Shown: positions 26,960 to 34,232 of the stretch, piece by piece
Numbering within the stretch: position 1 is the stretch's first letter
How the letters are laid out: each line of letters opens with the position of its first letter
IMG/VR virus record: IMGVR_UViG_3300017971_000243
Location: 23,798-87,797 of that record
Length of the DNA stretch: 64,000 nucleotides
Origin: a virus
Strand: one strand, 5' to 3'
Notes under the pieces: model-generated
What the model was told of the DNA's origin: nothing
What the model saw: only the letters and a program-made list of their open reading frames with translations
Databases searched by the model: none
Program-made: the position numbers and the translations under genes

Positions 26960-27660
26960 GTAGAAAGAAGAAACCTACCCCTTTCTCTATACAGTTAAAG
27001 AAATGGTATCCTAGGATGGAAGATAGATCCTCCATCATTCATAAGTTTATTTCTATTCACATACCAAGAACAGGAGGGACTACTTTTCGCAACCTTCTGT
27101 TTTATTGGTATGGTATTTTAAATGTGCTTCATGATGAAACAAGTAAGAGGTATATTCCTGATATAATAAAAGCCTCTCCTCCTCCTAATGCTACTCTATT
27201 TGACATAATACATGGGCATTTTCATCATACTAAGTATGATTATTTAGGATTGCCTATGGTCACATGGGTAAGGAATCCTATAGATATGGTTGCAAGTCAG
27301 TTCTATTCTCTTAAAATTCATAATACTACTGCCAGGTCTCCAGAAATACACATAAAGATAATAAAGGAGGAGATGACTCTAATAGATTTTGCTAGGTACG
27401 AAGGCACTCGTAATCCTATTAGTAAGTTTATTGGAGGAACAGATTTAGATAAATTCGACTTTATAGGCATAACAGAGTATTACGATGAGAGCTTACAGAG
27501 ATTTGGTAAGTGGAGTGGTATGCCTATTCCAAATGCTTATCCTATTTATAATTTTAGAGACTACCCGGAGATAAGTAAAAAGGAAAGAGATATAATCGGA
27601 AAATACAATAAAAAAGATCTAATAATATATGATGAAGCGGTTAAGAGGTTTGCACCTTGA
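26956..27660 (+). CDS. Sulfotransferase (PAPS-dependent)
   Basis: 234 residues. SIHIPRTGGTTFRNLL (about residue 30) is the 5'-phosphosulfate loop of carbohydrate sulfotransferases of the 2-O-sulfotransferase type. TWVRNPIDMVASQFYSL (about residue 105) is the 3'-phosphate-binding element with Arg and a downstream Ser. These enzymes move sulfate from PAPS to sugar hydroxyls, so the host must supply PAPS. The ATG at 26956 overlaps the previous stop and follows AGGTGG; the GTG at 26947 is less likely. Confidence 0.8.
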   Translation: MSRKKKPTPFSIQLKKWYPRMEDRSSIIHKFISIHIPRTGGTTFRNLLFYWYGILNVLHDETSKRYIPDIIKASPPPNATLFDIIHGHFHHTKYDYLGLPMVTWVRNPIDMVASQFYSLKIHNTTARSPEIHIKIIKEEMTLIDFARYEGTRNPISKFIGGTDLDKFDFIGITEYYDESLQRFGKWSGMPIPNAYPIYNFRDYPEISKKERDIIGKYNKKDLIIYDEAVKRFAP

Positions 27661-28796
27661 GGTTGATTTTCTTATTTAATAGTGATGGAGCAGCACAAGA
27701 AGGATCTAATGTGCCTTGGGATCCTCACGCTCAATCTAATAATTTTTATGCTACAGGTGAAAATGGATTGCCTAGCGAAGGGTACCTGTATATGCTCCGC
27801 GAAATGCTTAATCAGGGTATAATAGATGACCTTCTTATTTTTATCGAATCCTCTCGCAGTCCAGGTTATACCACTTATTTTAATCATGTTAAGTGTTATG
27901 TAGTTCCTGAGATAGGATATGCACATCAGTTCTTGAGATCAGATGATATAATTTGGGCAAGAGGTGGATTTAGAAGTTGGTTTAACTTTTTAAACCGTAT
28001 GAAGAAAGAAAGGCGTTGGTTGCTGGTTTACGCAGCCAATACAGGTAGGGCACGGTGGAAGTTCTGGGACGTTGTTTTTGACGACCTTTATGGGAAGCAT
28101 CGTTATGATTCCCGAGGTAGATTTTTTTACTACTTCAAAAAGCCTATAAATCCGGATTACTTCCGGCCTCTTCCTGATATTAAGAAGAGGTATGATATCT
28201 GCGTTGGTGCATCGCACGTCCACGACAAGAAAGGTCAGTGGAAAACCATTGAGGTCATCGCGGAGTATAAAAGGCTTTTTAATCAAGACCTCCACTGTAT
28301 AATGCCAGGTCGTGTAACTCACGGGGTCAAAACAAACCAGATAGGTTCAACTATAAATAGTGCCCGTCTGTCAGTACACTGTCCTGGTATGCTCCACCGC
28401 ACAAAGGTGGCTGAGGTTTTAAACCAAAGCCACCTTTCTGTCTTTATGGGACAAGGCGGGCAGAATGATAGGGGTCCAATAGAATCGCTGGCCTGTGGAA
28501 CTCCTATACTCTTGGCGGGGACTGCCCGCCATTGTCCTTCTATTTGGAAAGATAATCCTTTTTGTCATGTATCTTCAAACCCTGATGATATAAGCAGCAT
28601 AGCTCATGAACTTAGGAATGCAATCCTTACCTTCCGTAAAAAGGGAATAAAGCAGAGGTGTTATGATGATTTTCAAAAGCGTAATGGTCTTTATGATGTA
28701 ATATTACCTGAAATGGAAAGACTGTTCCGTGTAATTAGAAAGAATCCTAAACCAGATATTCAACCTTTAATAAAGGAATATATTGAAAATGATTGA
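27657..28796 (+). CDS. GT-B glycosyltransferase (GT4-like)
   Basis: 379 residues with a TTG start at 27657 that overlaps the previous stop (TTGA) and lies after GAGG. GPIESLACGTPILL near residue 280 is the GT4-type donor-binding segment. YDICVGASHVHDKKGQW around residue 180 looks like the start of the C-terminal Rossmann domain. Codon use and spacing match the rest of the operon. Acceptor unknown. Confidence 0.7.
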   Translation: MRLIFLFNSDGAAQEGSNVPWDPHAQSNNFYATGENGLPSEGYLYMLREMLNQGIIDDLLIFIESSRSPGYTTYFNHVKCYVVPEIGYAHQFLRSDDIIWARGGFRSWFNFLNRMKKERRWLLVYAANTGRARWKFWDVVFDDLYGKHRYDSRGRFFYYFKKPINPDYFRPLPDIKKRYDICVGASHVHDKKGQWKTIEVIAEYKRLFNQDLHCIMPGRVTHGVKTNQIGSTINSARLSVHCPGMLHRTKVAEVLNQSHLSVFMGQGGQNDRGPIESLACGTPILLAGTARHCPSIWKDNPFCHVSSNPDDISSIAHELRNAILTFRKKGIKQRCYDDFQKRNGLYDVILPEMERLFRVIRKNPKPDIQPLIKEYIEND

Positions 28797-29382
28797 TTTA
28801 AGAACAATGTATAAAGGAAGATATTTTGCAAGAAGAAGCAGTTTAGAGTGGAGAGCAAAGGCTGTATGTGATGCTATTTGTAAAGTATTAGATCCTAAAT
28901 CTGTGATAGATGCAGGGTGTGCTGTTGGAGATCTAATAAAAGAGTTTGACAAAAGAAAGATAATGTGCTATGGGATAGAGGGTACGGATAATGTAGTTCC
29001 CTACCTTTTGGTTCCTAAAGATAAAGTTTTCATCAAAGACCTGAGACTTCCACTTAACTTAGGTCTAAGTTTTGATCTTGCAATTTGTTTAGAGGTAGCA
29101 GAGCATATAGATGAAGAGTGTGCAGATCAATTTGTTGAGAATTTAACCAATCTCTCCAAAAGAGTTCTAATTTCAGCCGCTCCTCCTGGACAAGGAGGTC
29201 ACGGTCATGTCAACTGTCAGCCTTACACCTATTGGGTATTCAAGTTTGTTAATAGAGGTTTTATTAACGGGCAATCTATTCAGGATAGAGTAAAGAATCT
29301 GTTAAAACCTTGGAAAGACAAGAAAGGAATCAAAGCCTATTACGATAACATGATGTATTTTGAAAGGATAAAGCCGTTTTGA
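28789..29382 (+). CDS. Class I SAM-dependent methyltransferase
   Basis: About 197 residues. Motif I SVIDAGCAVGDLIKEF, strand 2 CYGIEGTD, and the post-motif LAICLEVAEHIDEE give a clear class I methyltransferase core. It resembles small sugar O-methyltransferases. The ATG at 28789 overlaps the preceding stop region and follows AAGGA; an in-frame TTG at 28783 is less likely. Probably methylates a sugar or glycan intermediate. Confidence 0.7.
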   Translation: MIDLRTMYKGRYFARRSSLEWRAKAVCDAICKVLDPKSVIDAGCAVGDLIKEFDKRKIMCYGIEGTDNVVPYLLVPKDKVFIKDLRLPLNLGLSFDLAICLEVAEHIDEECADQFVENLTNLSKRVLISAAPPGQGGHGHVNCQPYTYWVFKFVNRGFINGQSIQDRVKNLLKPWKDKKGIKAYYDNMMYFERIKPF

Positions 29383-30008
29383 GGAAGTTTGTTTTTGTTC
29401 ATATACCTAAATGTGGAGGCACTTCTTTTAATATTACGGTAAGGGAAAAGTTTAAAGATAAGATATTTAGGGATCGTCATTTTAGGAAAGACAGATACTT
29501 GGGAATGATAAAATTTACTGATAGGTCTGAAAAGGGTTACCCTGGTGGTTTTGACGAAAACTACCATGTAGGCGTTATTGGTCATTTTACAGCCAATAAG
29601 TATAAGCATTTAGGGTGGCCTATGATTACTTTCCTTAGGGATCCTGTAGACAGATTGATTTCCTATTACTCTGTTTGGAAGCACGGGGCTGAGGGAATTA
29701 AATCAAAGAATATATTTTGGTTCGCCCGTCAATTTCCTAACTATATGCATCTAATGACAGGCGGGGATTTAGATCAATTTGCTTTTGTAGGTATTACAGA
29801 GAGGCATGAAGAAAGTATGAGAATAATAGAAAAGATTTTGGGATTTGAAATCATACATAAGATGCATGCCAACAGAACTCCTGGTAGGAAGAAGTTTAGG
29901 TTTAGTGGACGTACCAGGAGAATACTTGATGAAATAAATCAAGAGGATAGAAGTATTTACAATGAGGCATTAAGTAGGTTTGATATAATGGCTCAAAGAT
30001 ATCTATAG
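29379..30008 (+). CDS. Sulfotransferase (PAPS-dependent), second copy
   Basis: 209 residues, TTG start overlapping the previous stop (TTGA). FVHIPKCGGTSFNITV at the N-terminus is the 5'-phosphosulfate loop and TFLRDPVDRLISYYS (about residue 88) the 3'-phosphate-binding motif. It shares layout with the sulfotransferase at 26956-27660 (GGDLDQFAFVGITE against GTDLDKFDFIGITE), so one probably arose by duplication. Two sulfotransferases suggest two sulfation positions or acceptors. Confidence 0.8.
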   Translation: MRKFVFVHIPKCGGTSFNITVREKFKDKIFRDRHFRKDRYLGMIKFTDRSEKGYPGGFDENYHVGVIGHFTANKYKHLGWPMITFLRDPVDRLISYYSVWKHGAEGIKSKNIFWFARQFPNYMHLMTGGDLDQFAFVGITERHEESMRIIEKILGFEIIHKMHANRTPGRKKFRFSGRTRRILDEINQEDRSIYNEALSRFDIMAQRYL

Positions 30009-30016
30009 GAGGTATC

Positions 30017-30745
30017 ATGATAGATGTTACAATCACAGCTTGCAGAAGGCGTGAATTACTATTCAAGACTCTTAATTCTTTTTTAGAAAACCTTTTATGG
30101 AACCATGACTTTAGAATTATTATTAATGTGGATCCTGTAGGAGTAAATGAGGACAGCTATAAGTCGATAGAATTATGCTATTGGTTCGCAGAACCCGTTA
30201 TTGCTCGCTGTCCAGCAGAGCCTAATTTTAGTGATGCTTTTAAGTGGTGTTGGGATCAGGTAGAAAATAATTGGATCTTACAACTGGAAGACGATTGGGA
30301 ATTGTTGCAAAGGGTGGACTTACGACATATGATGGGAATATTAGAATCATATCAAGATCTTGCACTTCTGCGCCTACCTCAGTTTAAGTGTGGCAAGGAT
30401 GGTATGAAGAACTGGGATCGTTGGTTTCCCTGGAATGGCACTTATTATGAATGCCCAGAGGAAATTAAACAAGCAGTAGGTTTCTGTGGTCATCCTTCCC
30501 TTATAAAGGGATCCTTCGTTAAAGCCTGTCGCCAACATCTACTCACCGATCGTAATCCTGAAAAGCAATTTCATGGGGGTAATGAAGCATTGGTAAACGA
30601 GGTGATGCATTGGAAGTATGGGGTATATGGTCATCCAGGAGAGCCTAATTATATACGAGATATGGGGAGGGAGTGGGCTGTTAAGAATGGATGGAAAAAG
30701 AAAGGTAATAAAGCTCACTTTATGATATGGGAAAAGGAAGAATGA
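30017..30745 (+). CDS. GT-A glycosyltransferase
   Basis: 242 residues, behind AGGAGG. The N-terminus (MIDVTITACRRRELLFKTLN) is GT2-like and WILQLEDDWELL near residue 92 has the acidic metal-binding motif. FHGGNEALVNEVM near residue 195 may be the acceptor-side helix. Similar in size and layout to 26237-26959. It overlaps the next gene by four bases. Confidence 0.65.
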   Translation: MIDVTITACRRRELLFKTLNSFLENLLWNHDFRIIINVDPVGVNEDSYKSIELCYWFAEPVIARCPAEPNFSDAFKWCWDQVENNWILQLEDDWELLQRVDLRHMMGILESYQDLALLRLPQFKCGKDGMKNWDRWFPWNGTYYECPEEIKQAVGFCGHPSLIKGSFVKACRQHLLTDRNPEKQFHGGNEALVNEVMHWKYGVYGHPGEPNYIRDMGREWAVKNGWKKKGNKAHFMIWEKEE

Positions 30746-31653
30746 AGGTACTTTATCTTTTTCACAAAGGAGCGAATGGATATTATCTTGAGAATGTAGT
30801 AAGGGAAATGAATTTATTTCCAGATATATCTTCCTCCATAGTTTACTTTTCAAGATTTAAGGAAAGTATGTTAGAGGAAGATTATGATGTACTTATTTAT
30901 GAAACTTTTCCTGATGAGTACAATCCTAAAAAGTTTAATAAGGAAACGGTGGACTATTTTGATAACATATTCTTAAAGTTTAAAGGGGTTAAGATACTAC
31001 ACGACACCCATGATGATGGTAACAAGGATGGATACACTAGATTTGATGATATAACTCCTTACCCTCCAGTTATAAAAGCATTTACAGGTAAGTACTACCC
31101 TAAAATTGATTATGTAATATTGAATACCAGTTTAAGTTTGTCTGATGCTAAGGTGTATAGAGATGAATTCGATAGGGACATTTCAATAAGTTTCAAGCAT
31201 GGTCAAATAGGAGTTGAATATTATCCTCATTATGTTAGGGAGTCGGTTCGTAAAATATTGAAAGTTAATAAAGATCTTCCTGATGTTAGTTATAAAAGGG
31301 TGGAAGGTAGAGAGAATTATATTCAAGAATTAAGAAGAACTCTAATAAGTGTGGGCTGCTGTGGTTTTGGACAGTATTCAGGATCTTACGCAGATTGCTT
31401 AAAAGCTGGTGCTTTGCTGTATGCTCATTGTTCCTTGGAGGATATCCACTTTCTGCCTAATGAAGATTTAGTAGATGGGGAAGATTATATATCTTGGAAC
31501 TCCCATAATTTTCATTCTAAACTTAAATGGTTATTAGATAATCCTTTATTGATAGATCGGGTTAGGAAGAATGGGAGAGAAAAGTTCAAGAAATCTTTTA
31601 GCTATGATAGGTCTGCAATTAAATTGATAAATTATTTAAAGAAGGAGGTATGA
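30742..31653 (+). CDS. Glycosyltransferase-like protein (CgeB-type)
   Basis: 303 residues starting MKVLYLFHKGANG. The ATG at 30742 overlaps the previous stop (ATGA). The C-terminal half (SVGCCGFGQYSGSYADCLKAGALLYAHC, then LVDGEDYISWNS) resembles the donor-binding domain of CgeB-like glycosyltransferases, although the usual E-x7-E pair is not clear. The N-terminal part has VLIYETFPDEYNP and KILHDTHDDGN. Likely a GT-B enzyme of the same pathway. Confidence 0.55.
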   Translation: MKVLYLFHKGANGYYLENVVREMNLFPDISSSIVYFSRFKESMLEEDYDVLIYETFPDEYNPKKFNKETVDYFDNIFLKFKGVKILHDTHDDGNKDGYTRFDDITPYPPVIKAFTGKYYPKIDYVILNTSLSLSDAKVYRDEFDRDISISFKHGQIGVEYYPHYVRESVRKILKVNKDLPDVSYKRVEGRENYIQELRRTLISVGCCGFGQYSGSYADCLKAGALLYAHCSLEDIHFLPNEDLVDGEDYISWNSHNFHSKLKWLLDNPLLIDRVRKNGREKFKKSFSYDRSAIKLINYLKKEV

Positions 31654-31654
31654 A

Positions 31655-32530
31655 ATGAATTATTGCAATCCAGAAGGTTTCCGTAATGAGATTAAATTAT
31701 TAAGGGAACAGGGAAGAGATAAGTTCTTTAGTTGGTTTGATGGACCTAAAGGTGAAAATGAAACTACGGATGCGGCTTTTGAAAAGGCAGAGGATGTTTT
31801 CAACAGGCTTATGCTTCCAAGTGCCAAAAAGTATCTTAAGAAACTTAATACCAAGACTTCTTTAGATATAGGTTATGGAAGTGGTGGACAAGTTTTGGCT
31901 GCCTCATTGTATTTTGACAAGGCATATGGTTTAGATGTTCATGAAGAAGCCGACTTTGTTATGGAAGAACTCAATAAGAGGGGAATTAAGGACGAAGAGG
32001 TAGAATTAGTAGTAGGAGATGGTAAAACAATTCCACTTCCAGAAGAGAGTATTGATTTTGTCCACAGTTGGGTTACGTTTATGCACTTAGGAACGGTGGA
32101 AAATATCAGAAATTATTTGAAAGAGGTTTACCGTGTTATGAAACCAGGAGGAGTTGGAGTAGTTTTCTTTTCCAGAATGCTAAGGTCAGCTCTTCACCAG
32201 CCTTGGTCTGAGGTACTGAAAGACATCGAAAAGGAGAAAGAAGGACCAGGATATCGTGAAGGCGGACCTAAAACTAAAGTTCGTGGCATTAACATACAGA
32301 TGTCAATGTGGTATATGGAAGACTTGGCAAAGAGTACAGGATTTGATTTATTAGATAGAACGGGGTCCTGGGATATGATACACAAGCGCAGGTATTTTTT
32401 TGGTCAGTATGGTATCGTATTTAGAAAACCCTCTACCAAATCTTCTACCACTTCTAAAAGTGTATCAAGCACAGATGTTGAAAGTACTCCAGCAAGACCC
32501 AGAAGGAAATTGTTTAGTGGAAATAAATAA
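31655..32530 (+). CDS. SAM-dependent methyltransferase with Ser/Thr-rich tail
   Basis: 291 residues behind AAGGAGG. TSLDIGYGSGGQVLAASL (about residue 66) is motif I, AYGLDVHEE strand 2, VVGDGKTIPLPEESIDFVHSW motifs II/III, and YRVMKPGGVGVVFF the post-III region, so this is a Methyltransf_11-type enzyme. The last 35 residues are Ser/Thr-rich and basic, unlike normal methyltransferases, and could themselves be an O-glycosylation acceptor or a docking tail. It is the last gene before the second intergenic repeat. Confidence 0.75.
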   Translation: MNYCNPEGFRNEIKLLREQGRDKFFSWFDGPKGENETTDAAFEKAEDVFNRLMLPSAKKYLKKLNTKTSLDIGYGSGGQVLAASLYFDKAYGLDVHEEADFVMEELNKRGIKDEEVELVVGDGKTIPLPEESIDFVHSWVTFMHLGTVENIRNYLKEVYRVMKPGGVGVVFFSRMLRSALHQPWSEVLKDIEKEKEGPGYREGGPKTKVRGINIQMSMWYMEDLAKSTGFDLLDRTGSWDMIHKRRYFFGQYGIVFRKPSTKSSTTSKSVSSTDVESTPARPRRKLFSGNK

Positions 32531-32580
32531 AGCATAGTGAAGCATTAAGCAAGCACAGTTCGTGCAGAATTCGTCAAATA
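32531..32580 (+). repeat. Repeated intergenic element, copy 2
   Basis: Begins AGCATAGTGAAGCATTAAGC and continues with GTTCGTGCAGAATTCGTCAA. It matches copy 3 (53555-53603, minus strand) over about 48 positions with few differences, and copy 1 over the second half. It lies between the methyltransferase and the GT27-like gene. Confidence 0.7.
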
Positions 32581-32652
32581 TCAGCGTCAATTTTAACGTG
32601 TAATTACATGACTTTACGACAATCTCGCAGGAGAAGAAAGGAATACGATAAA

Positions 32653-33624
32653 ATGGCAGAACTTTCAGTAATTATACCGTATGTAAATGAATATCCACAG
32701 CTGATATTCACTTTGCAATCCATCGCAGGAGAGCTGCGTGACAGGGTAGACTTCGAGATCGTAGCAGTAAACAATTATTGTGATCAATTTGTGAATCAAA
32801 GAAAGACTCAGAACCTACCTTGGGAAGAGGATAAGGGAGCCGAAGCCATTAAAGCTACAGCTCAGAAACAGAACCCATGGTTGAAACATGCAGAGTATTC
32901 TGAAAGGCTGTCCCATTGGAATGCCAAAAGGGTGGGTGTTAAGCACAGCACTGGTGATTATTTATTTTTTGTGGATTCACACGTTATCCTTGCTCGTGAC
33001 AGCCTTTATGGTATGCTCCAGTACTATAAGCAGAATGAGGAAAAGATAAACGGATCAATGCACTTACCACTCACTTATAAAATATTAGAATCTCGTAGGT
33101 TGATATACAAACTTAATGTTGAGTGGTTTGAACATGGGTTACTTGACTACAAATTCACACCCTGTCGTGTAGACAAAGGAGATCCTTTTGAGGTTCCCTG
33201 CATGAGTTGTTGTGGAGTACTCGTATCAAGAAAAGTATATGAAGCATTAGGAGGTTGGTCTCCTGAGCTTGGTATATATGGAGGAGGTGAGAACTTTTTT
33301 AATTTTACCCTATCCGTTTTGGGAATGAATAAATGGATCTATCCTAATGGTACTTGTTTCCATCATGGTGAAAGGAGAAGCTATCATTACCTTTATGATG
33401 ACTATGTACGCAATAAGCTCATCGCTTGTTACCTTTATGGAGGAAGGGATTATGCACTCAAAGCTATTAATGGGGGTCTCAAGGGGAAACCTGAAGTTCT
33501 TCACTCTATTTATAGGAATGTAGACCTGAAATGTCGCCGCCACAGAGATCATATTCAAAGGCGTCAAAAGGTCAGTATAGAGGATTGGGTAAAGAAGTGG
33601 ATGCCCCCAGACGCTTCTGCCTGA
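32653..33624 (+). CDS. GT-A glycosyltransferase resembling polypeptide GalNAc-transferases (GT27-like)
   Basis: 323 residues. GT2/GT27-type start LSVIIPYVNEYPQLIFTLQS; metal motif FFVDSHVIL (about residue 110), where the DxH form is characteristic of polypeptide GalNAc-transferases rather than the usual DxD; then GGWSPELGIYGGGENFFNF (about residue 205), resembling the WGGEN segment of that family; then TCFHHGERR, where GT27 enzymes have a metal-ligand His. GT27 enzymes attach GalNAc to Ser or Thr of mucins, which fits the Ser/Thr-rich proteins encoded on both sides. The ATG at 32653 follows AAGGA; another ATG is at 32608. Confidence 0.7.
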   Translation: MAELSVIIPYVNEYPQLIFTLQSIAGELRDRVDFEIVAVNNYCDQFVNQRKTQNLPWEEDKGAEAIKATAQKQNPWLKHAEYSERLSHWNAKRVGVKHSTGDYLFFVDSHVILARDSLYGMLQYYKQNEEKINGSMHLPLTYKILESRRLIYKLNVEWFEHGLLDYKFTPCRVDKGDPFEVPCMSCCGVLVSRKVYEALGGWSPELGIYGGGENFFNFTLSVLGMNKWIYPNGTCFHHGERRSYHYLYDDYVRNKLIACYLYGGRDYALKAINGGLKGKPEVLHSIYRNVDLKCRRHRDHIQRRQKVSIEDWVKKWMPPDASA

Positions 33625-33758
33625 CCAGAAAGTTATTCTATAAAATAAGGGTGAAGATACAACAGGATGAGGAATTGGAAGATTATCAGAAACGTAAATT
33701 AATCTATTTGCTTGACTTTGTGATTGAGTCAAGATTTAACAAGGGAGGTAAAAAATGA
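33531..33758 (+). CDS. Small basic helical protein
   Basis: Up to 75 residues; the first 31 codons overlap the upstream glycosyltransferase in another frame. The C-terminal KIQQDEELEDYQKRKLIYLLDFVIESRF is a charged helix. The start is uncertain: the ATG at 33531 has only a distant AGGA, while GTG at 33651 would give a 35-residue protein. It overlaps the next gene by four bases. Not recognised. Confidence 0.35.
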   Translation: MSPPQRSYSKASKGQYRGLGKEVDAPRRFCLTRKLFYKIRVKIQQDEELEDYQKRKLIYLLDFVIESRFNKGGKK

Positions 33759-34183
33759 AAAAATCTATTTATGTAGTAATTCTGTCATTGGTAATTATTT
33801 TTAGTGCTTACGCATTAGATTGGCAAAAAACCAACCAGGCAACTGTTGCCTGGGATGCTGTAACTACCTTGGAGGATGGTACAGTAATACCTGCTGGAGA
33901 TGTAATTAAGTACAATGTCTACCTGGCTAATTTTAAGACCGATCCTAACAAAGAGAATCCTTCTTTGCTCACTACTACACCTATTGTTGATTTACAATAT
34001 GTTATTACTTTGAATACCGAAGGTCGCTATTTAGTAGGTGTTAGTGCTGTTAGGTTTGATTCAGAAGGAACTTTATTAGAAGAGAGTGAGGTTAACTGGT
34101 CGGATACTAATGGGGAATATACGCCAAACCCTTTCGGTATCGTGCATCACGTTCCACCGGGCAAGCCGAAGAACTTGAGGTAA
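33755..34183 (+). CDS. Exported Fn3-like protein
   Basis: 142 residues behind AAGGGAGG. An N-terminal signal peptide is clear: KKS, a hydrophobic core of about 14 residues, then SAYALDW, with cleavage probably after the Ala of YAL. The mature part (ATVAWDAVTT, IKYNVYLANF, YLVGVSAVRFDSEG) reads as one fibronectin type III-like beta-sandwich. Secretion of a phage Fn3 protein suggests a periplasmic or surface role. It could bind glycans or the host envelope. Confidence 0.6.
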   Translation: MKKSIYVVILSLVIIFSAYALDWQKTNQATVAWDAVTTLEDGTVIPAGDVIKYNVYLANFKTDPNKENPSLLTTTPIVDLQYVITLNTEGRYLVGVSAVRFDSEGTLLEESEVNWSDTNGEYTPNPFGIVHHVPPGKPKNLR

Positions 34184-34232
34184 CAAAAGAGCTTATAGAA
34201 AGTTCCAGTTGTTTTATCAATACGGTGATTAA

